Of a DNA stretch of 64,000 nucleotides, positions 35,727-43,188 are shown in pieces; position 1 is the stretch's first letter; every line of letters starts with the position of its first letter. The notes below the pieces were generated by a model. It was not told the origin of the DNA. It was given only the letters and a program-made list of their open reading frames with translations, and did not search any database. The stretch lies in contig RFZL01000001.1 in assembly GCA_009920665.1 (NCBI GenBank), positions 62,001 to 126,000 on the forward strand, written 5' to 3'. Source of the stretch: Alphaproteobacteria bacterium. Lineage in GTDB: Bacteria; Pseudomonadota; Alphaproteobacteria; Puniceispirillales; Puniceispirillaceae. Both the position numbers and the translations under genes were made by a program.

Positions 35727-36465
35727 CGTGATGGTGATGATGGTGGTGGGAATGTTGTGAGCGGGCATGCGCCTGCTCCTCCATCCCGAGGCCGAGAATG
35801 GCGTCCATCGGCGCCGCACCACCAGCCACCGGAATGATGGGTGTGGACGCCTCAAGCTGCCCCTCGACAACGGTGCGGGCGCGCTCCATAGCAGCCGCAT
35901 CCAGAAGGTCGGCCTTTGACAGGACGATCAGATTGGCCGCGCCGATCTGGTCGGCAAACAGCTCGTCGATCGGGCTTTCATGGTCAAGCTCCTCATCGGC
36001 GGCACGCTGTGCCTCCAGCGCGTCAAGATCATGCGCCACCCCACCCGCGGCCAGCGCCGGCCCGTCAACAAGCGTCACCACGCCGTCAAGCATCACCTGC
36101 GACTTGATATCGGGCCAGTTGAAGGCCTGGACAAGCGGCTGCGGCAGGGCAAGGCCGGATGTTTCGATGATGATATGGTCGGGCGGCGGCGTCTGCGCCA
36201 GCAATTGCTGCATGCTTGGCAGAAAATCATCGGCGACGGTGCAGCAGATACAGCCATTCGCCAGCTCGATGATGTCCTCGGCGCTGCAGCTTTCTGCGCC
36301 GCAATCCTCCAACATGGCGCCATCCATGCCAATATCGCCGAATTCGTTGACAATCAGCGCCAGCCGCCGGCCATTCGCCTGGGTGATGATGTTGCGGATC
36401 AGCGTTGTCTTGCCGGACCCGAGAAACCCGGTGATGACGGTTGCGGGAATGCGGGATGTAACCAT
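35545..36465 (-). CDS. cobW: CobW-type G3E GTPase, N-terminal part with frame change in the His-rich linker
   Basis: The ORF starts MVTSRIPATVITGFLGSGKTTLIRNII (P-loop) and has the G3E metal-binding NGCICCTVADDFLPSM, ETSGLALPQPL and NLIVLSKADLLDA. CobW is a GTP-dependent metallochaperone thought to load cobalt for B12 synthesis. Around residue 236 comes HSHHHHHHHDDDDHDHD, a metal-binding linker. After it this frame becomes unlike any protein (RAWRDRQCRGLPADHRR), while the true C-terminal domain continues in the next frame to 35409. So the genuine gene spans 35409-36465, broken by one net +1 (or -2) shift. It lies ~130 bp after hupE in the riboswitch-led operon. Confidence 0.88.
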   Translation of the reverse strand: MVTSRIPATVITGFLGSGKTTLIRNIITQANGRRLALIVNEFGDIGMDGAMLEDCGAESCSAEDIIELANGCICCTVADDFLPSMQQLLAQTPPPDHIIIETSGLALPQPLVQAFNWPDIKSQVMLDGVVTLVDGPALAAGGVAHDLDALEAQRAADEELDHESPIDELFADQIGAANLIVLSKADLLDAAAMERARTVVEGQLEASTPIIPVAGGAAPMDAILGLGMEEQAHARSQHSHHHHHHHDDDDHDHDAHHRAWRDRQCRGLPADHRRTGIAIRNPAGEGAGCGCRQGLALCGAGCRPPC

Positions 36466-36593
36466 CTGTCGAACCTTTCACGCGTGATGCGCTGGCATAT
36501 GCCGTTGATGAGCAATGTCCGGAATGCAGAAAGGCAGAGCCATCCGACCCTGCCTCCTGCACCAGCCGCTGTCTGCACGCAGCGACCGGCTGA

Positions 36594-37226
36594 TTACATC
36601 ACCGGAAAGATCACGCCCTCGACGATCTCGACCATGTAGGTCACGCCGACACCGGCAACCACCGCACCGGCAAGACGCGGCTGCAGAGCCTCGGCGTCAA
36701 GCGCCTTCCAGACAGTGTGAACAAGCATCGCCACACCAATGGCGATTGTCATCTGGACCAGACCAAATCCGGCAAGATAGGCAAGGATCGGGGTTGTTTC
36801 GGCACCGACGATGGTGGCGCCGTAGGCCCAGCCATGGAACAGGCCGGCGCCGGCAGCAAGACCACCTGCCATCCGCAGATCCGTGACGCGCCCGCGCATC
36901 GCAACGGCACCGCCAGCAATCACCGATCCGGTAATCACCAATTCGGCGACCGGCAGCGTTACAGCGGCAAGCGTCAGGACCGCCCCACCAACCGTCCCGG
37001 CCACGAAAGCGGCCGGCATCAGCACACGATTGCGGTGGAACGCGGCGATCAGACCAACCGCGATGACAAAGGCAAGATGGTCAAATCCGATGACCGGGTG
37101 ACCAAGACCGGACAGGAAACCCTCGGTGAAGCTTGTCGGCGTCATGCCGCCAAGCGGATGGTGCGCCGACGCGGCGGTGGCGGTTGTCAGGATCATGGCT
37201 GCTGCCAGGGCGAAATATCTTGTCAT
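36594..37226 (-). CDS. hupE: HupE/UreJ-family metal (probably cobalt) transporter
   Basis: 210 residues: a signal-like first segment (ALAAAMILTTATAASA), then HHPLGGMTPTSFTEGFLSGLGHPVIGFDHLAFVIAVGLIAAF, the HPxxGxDH family motif with likely metal ligands, and further membrane segments including GAGLFHGWAYG. Family members carry Ni2+ or Co2+; position directly under a cobalamin riboswitch and upstream of cobW and cobN points to cobalt uptake. AAGGGGGAC lies just upstream of the start. First gene of the operon reaching to cobQ. Confidence 0.9.
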   Translation of the reverse strand: MTRYFALAAAMILTTATAASAHHPLGGMTPTSFTEGFLSGLGHPVIGFDHLAFVIAVGLIAAFHRNRVLMPAAFVAGTVGGAVLTLAAVTLPVAELVITGSVIAGGAVAMRGRVTDLRMAGGLAAGAGLFHGWAYGATIVGAETTPILAYLAGFGLVQMTIAIGVAMLVHTVWKALDAEALQPRLAGAVVAGVGVTYMVEIVEGVIFPVM

Positions 37227-37350
37227 TGGGCGTCCCCCTTATGAACCATACCCTCAACACCGGGGCGGTTCGGTTTCGTGGCGGGGACGTGGCGCGGGCA
37301 GCGTATTCAAGGCTGGCTTCACGGCATTCCCCGGCCGTTGCAATCTGGCT

Positions 37351-37537
37351 TTGAAGGCAGGTCTCCTGGCTCGTGGTCATGGCCCGCCAGCCTTCCCGGG
37401 TATGTACTCCCCAGTGGCATCATGACGGGCGACCAGCATACAGTCGCGGGGACGGCTATGGCTTTGGGCAGTCATTTTTCACCCGTACCATATTCCCTCA
37501 TTAAGGCATGGGGCTTTGCCCCACAGCCACCTTCAAG
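37351..37537 (-). ncRNA. Cobalamin riboswitch
   Basis: On the minus strand the region contains, in the standard order: the P2/P3 start AAGGTGGC..GAGGGAA, the GGTGAAAAAT..TGCCC element, CCGTCCCCGCGACTGT, the GCCACTGGG core, GGGAAGGC, and the B12 box AGCCAGGAGACCTGCC (37356-37371), which is a perfect match to the consensus. It precedes hupE by ~125 bp. It should shut down expression of hupE-cobW-cobN-cobO-cobQ when adenosylcobalamin is plentiful. It is the only classic B12 box I found in the window. A GC-rich stretch between it and hupE could carry the expression platform. Confidence 0.96.
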
Positions 37538-37750
37538 GCTGAAAGATAATGGTCTGATTCTGCGGCATCCTGTCAACCAATTGCGTCATGCAATTGTCAG
37601 GCGCCGCCATGCCGATGGCGCAAACTGGCGATCCGGGCCGGCATGTGAAACGGACGGATTTGGTACATGACCCTTCACATCCGGCCATTTTGCACCTACT
37701 TGCTCTGGCAGGATCACCTCGCAGCGGTGACGAATCTCGGGGGCATGGCC
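37538..37750 (+). promoter_or_regulatory. Upstream region of the plus-strand SDR gene, opposite the riboswitch
   Basis: About 210 bp between the riboswitch (minus) and the SDR start (plus). It must hold the promoter for the riboswitch transcript and that for the SDR gene. The ORF track extends the SDR frame to 37667 but that extension (MTLHIRPFCTYLLWQ) is not family-like. No other gene is seen. Confidence 0.4.
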
Positions 37751-38500
37751 ATGTCGCATTATTTCATTACCGGGGCCAGTTCCGGCATCGGCGCCGCACT
37801 GGCCGAAAAATGCCTTGCCGCCGGCGACAGCGTCACCGCCGTGGCGCGTCGCGGCGACAGGCTGGCCACCCTTGGCGCGGGGCATGACAGGTTCCATGGT
37901 GTTGCATGTGATGTCACAGATGCCTCGGCGCTGACACGGGGCATCACCGAATCCGTCGCTGCCCTTGGGCCGATTGATTGCGCGATCCTCAATGCCGGCA
38001 TGTATGTCCCGCAGGATACAACCAGCATCGATCCGCCTATCTATGCACAGCATATGGATGTCAATTATATGGGCGTTGTCAATGCATTGCCAGGCCTTGT
38101 TGAACCGATGCTGGCACGTAAGAAGGGGCAAATTGCGATTGTCTCGTCGGTTGCCGGCTGGCGCGGCCTGCCACGTGCCGCCGCCTATGGACCGACCAAG
38201 GCGGCATTGATCTCGCTTGCCGAATCGATGACCTTCGACCTCGCGCCACGCGGCATCGACATCAAAGTCATCTGCCCGGGTTTCGTCGATACCGAATCGA
38301 CCGCGGTGAACGACTACGAGATGCCGGACATGATCAGCGCGGACACGGCGGCCGACGAAATCCTTGCCGGATTGAAGACCGACCGGTTCATGATCAAATT
38401 TCCACGCAGATTCGCGCGCCGCATGCATATGCTGCGCTGGCTTCCCGACCGGACCTTTTTCCGTCTTGTCGGGGCGCGAACAGGCTTTCCACAGAAATAG
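37751..38500 (+). CDS. Short-chain dehydrogenase/reductase
   Basis: About 249 residues from MSHYFITGASSGIGAALAEKCL (an ATG two codons earlier at 37745 is equally possible; CGGGGGC precedes both). Rossmann motif TGASSGIG, NAG in LNAGMYVP, catalytic serine in IVSSVAGWRGL and YGPTKAA supplying Tyr and Lys, then ICPGFVDTEST. The C-terminal ~25 residues (RMHMLRWLPDRTFFRLVGARTG) are basic and hydrophobic and may touch membrane. Two bases separate it from the NTF2-like gene. It belongs to a recurrent proteobacterial gene group with CFA synthase, DUF1365 and FAD oxidoreductase. Confidence 0.88.
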   Translation: MSHYFITGASSGIGAALAEKCLAAGDSVTAVARRGDRLATLGAGHDRFHGVACDVTDASALTRGITESVAALGPIDCAILNAGMYVPQDTTSIDPPIYAQHMDVNYMGVVNALPGLVEPMLARKKGQIAIVSSVAGWRGLPRAAAYGPTKAALISLAESMTFDLAPRGIDIKVICPGFVDTESTAVNDYEMPDMISADTAADEILAGLKTDRFMIKFPRRFARRMHMLRWLPDRTFFRLVGARTGFPQK

Positions 38501-38502
38501 CC

Positions 38503-38964
38503 ATGACAGCGACAGACGATATCATTGAACGCTACGCGGCGGCATTCGCCACCCTCGCGCCGGAGACACTGGATGATCTCATCGCCACCCTGTCACCGCA
38601 AATCCGCTTCACCGACCCGTTCAATGACGTGACCGGTCACGACGCCTTTCGGGCCATCTTCACGCATATGTTCGAGACCTGCGAGTCGCCGCGCTTTCAC
38701 ATTCTCGACATCGCCCATGGCTCAGATGATCGCGGCAGACGCGCCTATCTTCGCTGGCGCATGAGCGGGCGGCTGAAAAGCTGGCCGCGCACCACTCTCG
38801 ATTTTGAGGGCGTGAGCGAGGTGCATGTCGATGAAGACGGGCTGATCGCGGCGCATATCGACCACTGGGACAGTGCCAGCCAGCTACTGGCGCGCCTGCC
38901 GGTGATCGGCATGCTGCTGCGTCCGGTGCTGCGCCTGTTCCGGGTCAGGACGGGCGGAAGCTGA
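38503..38964 (+). CDS. Nuclear transport factor 2-like (SnoaL-like) domain protein
   Basis: 153 residues. IIERYAAAFATLAPETLDDLIATLSPQIRFTDPFNDVTGHDAFRAIFTHMFETCE is the typical NTF2-like/SnoaL start, and the strands FEGVSEVHVDEDGLIAAHIDHWDSA complete the cone fold. Members are ligand-binding or small isomerase-like domains. It almost always accompanies the SDR and fatty-acid modifying genes seen here, so a lipid-related role is likely but unproven. Tail-to-tail overlap of 20 bp with the DUF3833 gene. Confidence 0.8.
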   Translation: MTATDDIIERYAAAFATLAPETLDDLIATLSPQIRFTDPFNDVTGHDAFRAIFTHMFETCESPRFHILDIAHGSDDRGRRAYLRWRMSGRLKSWPRTTLDFEGVSEVHVDEDGLIAAHIDHWDSASQLLARLPVIGMLLRPVLRLFRVRTGGS

Positions 38965-39403
38965 GCAGCACCTCGCCAAGCCGACACCCGGCCTTCGATA
39001 TGGTGGCCCGGTTCACCAGAATGTCGCCGGCCTGAAGAACCATCACATCATCGAACCGCACCGTCACCTTGCGGCCATACATGGCGAGCCGGAAGCTGTA
39101 GCGCCAGCTGAGCATATTCGCCGTGCAGACGCCGCGCGCGACACCGACGACATCGGCACACCGCCCCTCATACCGGCCATTGCCAAGCACTGTCACATCC
39201 CAGCGTCGTTCCTCGGTCTCGCCATCATCATAGCGGAACGACTCATCCAGAACGAAACCGCTCTCGGTCTGTCGCCCGGAAACGGCAACCTCGAATTGCC
39301 GGCGGATCGTGCCAAACCGGTCAACAAAGACACCATAAGCCTCAAGCCGGCGCGCGAAATAGCGTTCCGGAAGGAATGGTGGGATGGCAATACTCTCTGA
39401 CAT
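38945..39403 (-). CDS. DUF3833-family protein
   Basis: 152 residues with no signal peptide in this reading. RYFARRLEAYGVFVDRFGTIRRQFEVAVSGR, FVLDESFRYDDGETEERRW, YSFRLAMYGRKVTVRFDDVMVLQ and RATISKAGCRLGEVLLSF fit the lipocalin-like DUF3833 family that occurs with CFA synthase gene groups. Function unknown. Ten bases downstream of the CFA synthase gene, same strand, so part of the operon FAD oxidoreductase-DUF1365-CFA synthase-DUF3833. Confidence 0.75.
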   Translation of the reverse strand: MSESIAIPPFLPERYFARRLEAYGVFVDRFGTIRRQFEVAVSGRQTESGFVLDESFRYDDGETEERRWDVTVLGNGRYEGRCADVVGVARGVCTANMLSWRYSFRLAMYGRKVTVRFDDVMVLQAGDILVNRATISKAGCRLGEVLLSFRPS

Positions 39404-39412
39404 TACATATGT

Positions 39413-40600
39413 TTATCGATGCATGTAAAGAAGATGCTTGACGTCGATCATGCCAGCACGGAACCCGCCCTCGCAATAGGACAGATACAGCTCCCACATA
39501 CGCTTGAACCTGGCATCAAACCGGCCGGTGGCAAGCTGTGGCCAGGCTTGCTGGAAGCGCTGCCGCCATTCGGCAAGCGTGCGTGCGTAGTCCTGACCAA
39601 AGCCGATTTCATCGACAAGTTTCAGCCCGGCCTCGGCGACCGGCTGTTCCAGCTTCGGCATCGAAGGCAGCATGCCACCCGGAAAAATATAACGCTGGAT
39701 GAAATCCGGCTCGCGCCGATATTCCTCAAACGCCTCATCCTCGATCGTGATGGCCTGAAGGGCGGCGCGCCCGCCTGATTTCAACAATGACGAGACGGCG
39801 CTGAAATAGGTCGGCCAATAGGCCTGACCAACAGCCTCGAACATCTCGATCGAGACAATCTTGTCGAACCTGCCATCCAGATCGCGATAGTCGATGAGTT
39901 GCACGTCGCCTTGCCCGGCAAGCCCGGCATCGGCAAGCCGCTGCCTGGCAAAATCATGCTGCTCGCGCGAAATGGTGATGCCGGTCACGCGCGCGCCACG
40001 CTCTTCGATGGCATATTTGGCAAAGCCGCCCCAACCGCAGCCGATCTCCAGCACGTGATCGCCGGGCTGGATGTCGGCAAGATCGGCAAGGCGGCGGTAC
40101 TTGTTGGTCTGGGCCGTCGCCAGATCGTCGCAGTCATCATCGAAGACAGCCGAGGAATAGGTCATCGTGCGGTCGAGCCAGGCGGCGTAGAATTCATTTC
40201 CGAGATCATAATGATAGGCAATATTCCTGGCGGCACCGGATTTGCTGTTCCGCCGCATGCCGTGAAAAAGCCGCAAACCCATACGGCGCCAGATACTGGC
40301 GGCCATCTGCTTTGACAGCATGGCGTCATGCATCACCGCAAGCTCGATCAGGCTCGACATGCAGGGGCTGTCAATCTCGCCCTCCATGACGGCCTCGCAA
40401 AAACCCATCTTGCCATCGGCCATGATCCGCGAAACTGCATCCGGACGGACTATCGTCATGGCGGCATGTGGACCGGCGTCCGGGCCAACGAATTCATGGC
40501 ACCCGCCATCGGGAAGCGTGACCTCCAGCCGGCCATATTGAAGCCGGGAAAACAGCGCCAGCAGCAGGTCAAACTTTCGGCGGTCAAAGAAACTTGTCAT
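39413..40600 (-). CDS. cfa: Cyclopropane-fatty-acyl-phospholipid synthase family methyltransferase
   Basis: 395 residues from MTSFFDRRKFDLLLALFSRL (the track start adds 14 unsupported residues). SAM-binding VLEIGCGWGGFAKYA, the family sequences YHYDLGNEFYAAWLDRTMTYSSAVF, TGITISREQHDFA, SIEMFEAVGQAYWPTYF and IQRYIFPGGMLPS. The enzyme methylates the double bond of phospholipid acyl chains. In related gene groups paralogues make 11-methyl or furan fatty acids rather than cyclopropanes, so the product here is open. Eight bases after the DUF1365 gene. Confidence 0.92.
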   Translation of the reverse strand: MTSFFDRRKFDLLLALFSRLQYGRLEVTLPDGGCHEFVGPDAGPHAAMTIVRPDAVSRIMADGKMGFCEAVMEGEIDSPCMSSLIELAVMHDAMLSKQMAASIWRRMGLRLFHGMRRNSKSGAARNIAYHYDLGNEFYAAWLDRTMTYSSAVFDDDCDDLATAQTNKYRRLADLADIQPGDHVLEIGCGWGGFAKYAIEERGARVTGITISREQHDFARQRLADAGLAGQGDVQLIDYRDLDGRFDKIVSIEMFEAVGQAYWPTYFSAVSSLLKSGGRAALQAITIEDEAFEEYRREPDFIQRYIFPGGMLPSMPKLEQPVAEAGLKLVDEIGFGQDYARTLAEWRQRFQQAWPQLATGRFDARFKRMWELYLSYCEGGFRAGMIDVKHLLYMHR

Positions 40601-40608
40601 GATACCTC

Positions 40609-41400
40609 TCAACTGCCACCAATATCCTCGGCCCGCGACCATGGCCCCGGCGGTTCAGGCCGGCGGTGAAACCGGACGCGTTTCCACCACAGACGCGCTG
40701 CCTCGACATGGATCGACACCAGCGGTCTTAGCGGCCATTGGCCAGTTGCCGCAAGCGCCTTGACTATCCCTAAATTAGTAAGCTGTTCGCGCGCCCCGCG
40801 CAATGTTGCTGTCAGGCGCGGCAGACCTGCATCGCTGTAGCGCATCAGCACCCGAACCGCTGTTGTGTCGGCCGGTGCCCGGAACCTGAGCCGATAGTCA
40901 CCGCTGACCGGGAAGAAGGGGGAGACATGAAAGATCTTGTCGGCCTGCAGGATCGCCTGACCGCTGTCGGCGCGGCCGATATAGGCGTGCATCTCGCCAA
41001 AAGTGTTGCGGACCTCATAGATATACATCGCATCGCGGCCTTCGCCGTCCCGCAGCACATAGATCGACACGGGGTTGAACGCCATGCCGAATATACGCGG
41101 AAATGTCAGCAGATGGACGGTGGCGATCTCAATGCCCGGGCAGATATCCTTCGCCTGCGCACGGGCATAATCCGCCAGCTTCATCTTCATTCTGGCGCGC
41201 CGGAAATTCGGGCCGTAATCCGCCTGCTGAAAGGACAGCAGATTGAACCGGTCAACCGAGAAGAAAGCGGACTGGTCGTCCGCTTCGTCAAGCCTGTCCA
41301 GATCGATCCAGATCGACAGCCCCTTGCGGGACAGGAAATGCGATGGCGTGCCGTGGCGCGTGTGATCGATTCTGGATCGCACGAGCTGACAGGCACTCAT
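40609..41400 (-). CDS. DUF1365-family protein
   Basis: About 263 residues. RIDHTRHGTPSHFLSRKGLSIWIDLDRLDE, LLTFPRIFGMAFNPVSIYVLRD, YEVRNTFGEMHAYI and KIFHVSPFFPVSGDYRLRF are characteristic DUF1365 blocks. The family is found nearly always beside a FAD oxidoreductase and CFA synthase, as here, and is presumed to take part in unusual fatty-acid formation. The ATG at 41400 shares a base with the stop of the FAD gene (TGATG), one codon inside the GTG used by the track. Confidence 0.88.
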   Translation of the reverse strand: MSACQLVRSRIDHTRHGTPSHFLSRKGLSIWIDLDRLDEADDQSAFFSVDRFNLLSFQQADYGPNFRRARMKMKLADYARAQAKDICPGIEIATVHLLTFPRIFGMAFNPVSIYVLRDGEGRDAMYIYEVRNTFGEMHAYIGRADSGQAILQADKIFHVSPFFPVSGDYRLRFRAPADTTAVRVLMRYSDAGLPRLTATLRGAREQLTNLGIVKALAATGQWPLRPLVSIHVEAARLWWKRVRFHRRPEPPGPWSRAEDIGGS

Positions 41401-42713
41401 CACGCAATCTCGCGGGTCTCGGGACTGACGGGCAGCGTGTAGGCATCCACATCGCTGTCCCAGGGAATCTCGAAACCCATCGTCCGCGTGATCGCGATCG
41501 CCGATTTCAGGCCGTCTTCATGGAACCCGTGGCCGGTCCAGGCACCAGCGAAGTAGAGATGGTCGGTACCCTGGATTTCGGCCAGTCGCGCCTGTGAGGC
41601 GACTGCGCGCTCGTCGAACACCGGATGCGCATAGTTGTAGCTTCCATGGACAAGCGCCGGATCGGGTTCCAGATGCGGGTTCAGCGTCTCGAACAACGGG
41701 TAGTCATCATCAATCTTTTGCAACCTGTTCATCCAATAGGTCAGGCACAGCGAGGTATCGACCCCCTCGCCGCCAATATAGTTCCAGGACCCCCAGGCGG
41801 CGCGGCGGCGCGGCATCAGGCTTGCATCGGAATGCAACACGGCCCGGTTCGGCTGGAAGCGGAACCCGGAAAGAATATCACGCTCTGCCGGCGTCGGATC
41901 GGAAATCAGGGCCAGCGACTGGTCTGCATGCGCGGCCATCACAACGCGGTCAAACCAGACATCGCCCTCGCCGGCGATCGACAGGATTACGCCGCCCTGC
42001 GCGCGGCGCACGCCGGTGATATGGCTGTTCAGATGAATCCGTCCACCGGCCGTGCCGCCAAGCGCAGTGGCGATGCGGTTTACATATTCGCGTGACCCGC
42101 CCTTCACCGTGCGCCATTGCGGACGGTCGATGAAATTCAGCAGCTTGTGATTCTCCATGAACTGGAGAAGTGAGCGCACCGGATAATCCATCATCGTCTG
42201 TGCAGAACATGACCAGATGGCAGCTCCCATCGGCAACAGATGATCCTCGACAAAGGCGGTGCCATAGCCTTCACGCGCGATGAAGCCGGCAAGTGATTCG
42301 CCTGCCGGCCCGGTGAAGGCGCGGGCATATCCTGTCCGGTAAAAGCGTGTCAGGTCACCCAGCATCGACCAGTAGCGGGGCCGCAGCAGATTCGCCGGCT
42401 GTGCCACCAGTCCGGCAAGTGAGCCCTCATACTCGCACCCGCCATTGCGAAGCGAGACAGCAAAACTCATGTCACTGTCGATCCATGGCACCGAAAGCCG
42501 TTCAAACAGCGCGATCAGATTCGGATAGTTCAGGGGATTGAAAACGATGAACCCGGTGTCGACCGGCACCTTTTTGTTGCCAAAATCCGCCTCAACCGTA
42601 TGGCTGTGACCACCAAGGCGATGATCACACTCAAACAGATGGATATCGGCATGAGGATTAAGCAGATAGGCGCTTCCAAGGCCGGATATACCCGACCCGA
42701 TAACTGCAATACG
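41400..42713 (-). CDS. FAD-dependent oxidoreductase (amine oxidase-like) of the CFA gene group
   Basis: 437 residues from MRIAVIGSGISGLGSAYLL, with the FAD dinucleotide-binding motif GSGISGLGSA and ECDHRLGGHSHTVE next to it. PVDTGFIVFNPLNYPNL, AWGSWNYIGGEGVDTSLCLTYWMN and the C-terminal YFAGAWTGHGFHEDGLKSA are typical of this NAD(P)/FAD-binding family. It probably acts on membrane fatty acids together with the three downstream genes. Related genes in Rhodobacter sphaeroides are under a singlet-oxygen sigma factor; no sigma gene lies in this window. The track start at 42731 is 6 codons early. Confidence 0.88.
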   Translation of the reverse strand, partial: RIAVIGSGISGLGSAYLLNPHADIHLFECDHRLGGHSHTVEADFGNKKVPVDTGFIVFNPLNYPNLIALFERLSVPWIDSDMSFAVSLRNGGCEYEGSLAGLVAQPANLLRPRYWSMLGDLTRFYRTGYARAFTGPAGESLAGFIAREGYGTAFVEDHLLPMGAAIWSCSAQTMMDYPVRSLLQFMENHKLLNFIDRPQWRTVKGGSREYVNRIATALGGTAGGRIHLNSHITGVRRAQGGVILSIAGEGDVWFDRVVMAAHADQSLALISDPTPAERDILSGFRFQPNRAVLHSDASLMPRRRAAWGSWNYIGGEGVDTSLCLTYWMNRLQKIDDDYPLFETLNPHLEPDPALVHGSYNYAHPVFDERAVASQARLAEIQGTDHLYFAGAWTGHGFHEDGLKSAIAITRTMGFEIPWDSDVDAYTLPVSPETREIA

Positions 42714-42806
42714 CATGGCCCTTCCCAGCAACTTTGGCTGCTACCCACGGGCACCTGCGGGGGACAGTCAATTAGAATTCATCGTCCTGCTATATAGTGA
42801 GCAGAA

Positions 42807-42835
42807 CCCGGATACAACATTCTTTGCCCGGATAC
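42807..42835. promoter_or_regulatory. Direct repeat CCCGGATAC, 20 bp apart, upstream of the FAD/CFA operon
   Basis: CCCGGATAC occurs at 42807-42815 and 42827-42835, a 20-bp (about two helical turn) spacing, roughly 95-120 bp upstream of the FAD gene. On the minus strand this reads GTATCCGGG twice, followed downstream by CACTATATAG, a possible -10. Could be activator sites or sigma-factor elements. The match is by eye only. Confidence 0.4.
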
Positions 42836-43188
42836 GGCCGTGAAAAGACTTTTGACAATATATGACGGATATTTTTGGCGTTTCTCCGGAAAATCAGCCT
42901 TTTTCGCGAATCACCCTTATCGGGCATGGCCGGGCATGGCCTTGCACGGACTGACCCTGGCAACACATGCTTTCGCGACTCATGCCCTGGCAACTCTTGC
43001 CTTGGCGGCCCTGGCAATGCCACCCATGCGGCGCTGTTCCCTGAACCCCGTCTGTGACCGGACGCACCGGCCCATCCGGAATTTCCATCGATTGCACTGA
43101 CGCCGGATGACAGCTATCACCAGACCAGCCAATTTGCGTTTTACCGCATCCGGACGTAACCAAGAGTGACAATGAAGAGGACCCGGGC
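42836..43188. other. Intergenic stretch without a supported gene
   Basis: About 350 bp between the promoter region of the FAD/CFA operon and the aldo/keto reductase. It contains a doubled GGGCATGGCC (near 42925-42945) and several loosely repeated CATGC/GGCAA words. The 86-codon ORF at 42840 has no family-like sequence and no clear ribosome site, so I do not call it. No tRNA or riboswitch motif is visible. Confidence 0.6.

Noticed and set aside
42840-43100. 86-codon plus-strand ORF in the largest gap
   Set aside because: No recognisable domain, repetitive ALATLALAALAM end from local repeats, and no clear ribosome site.
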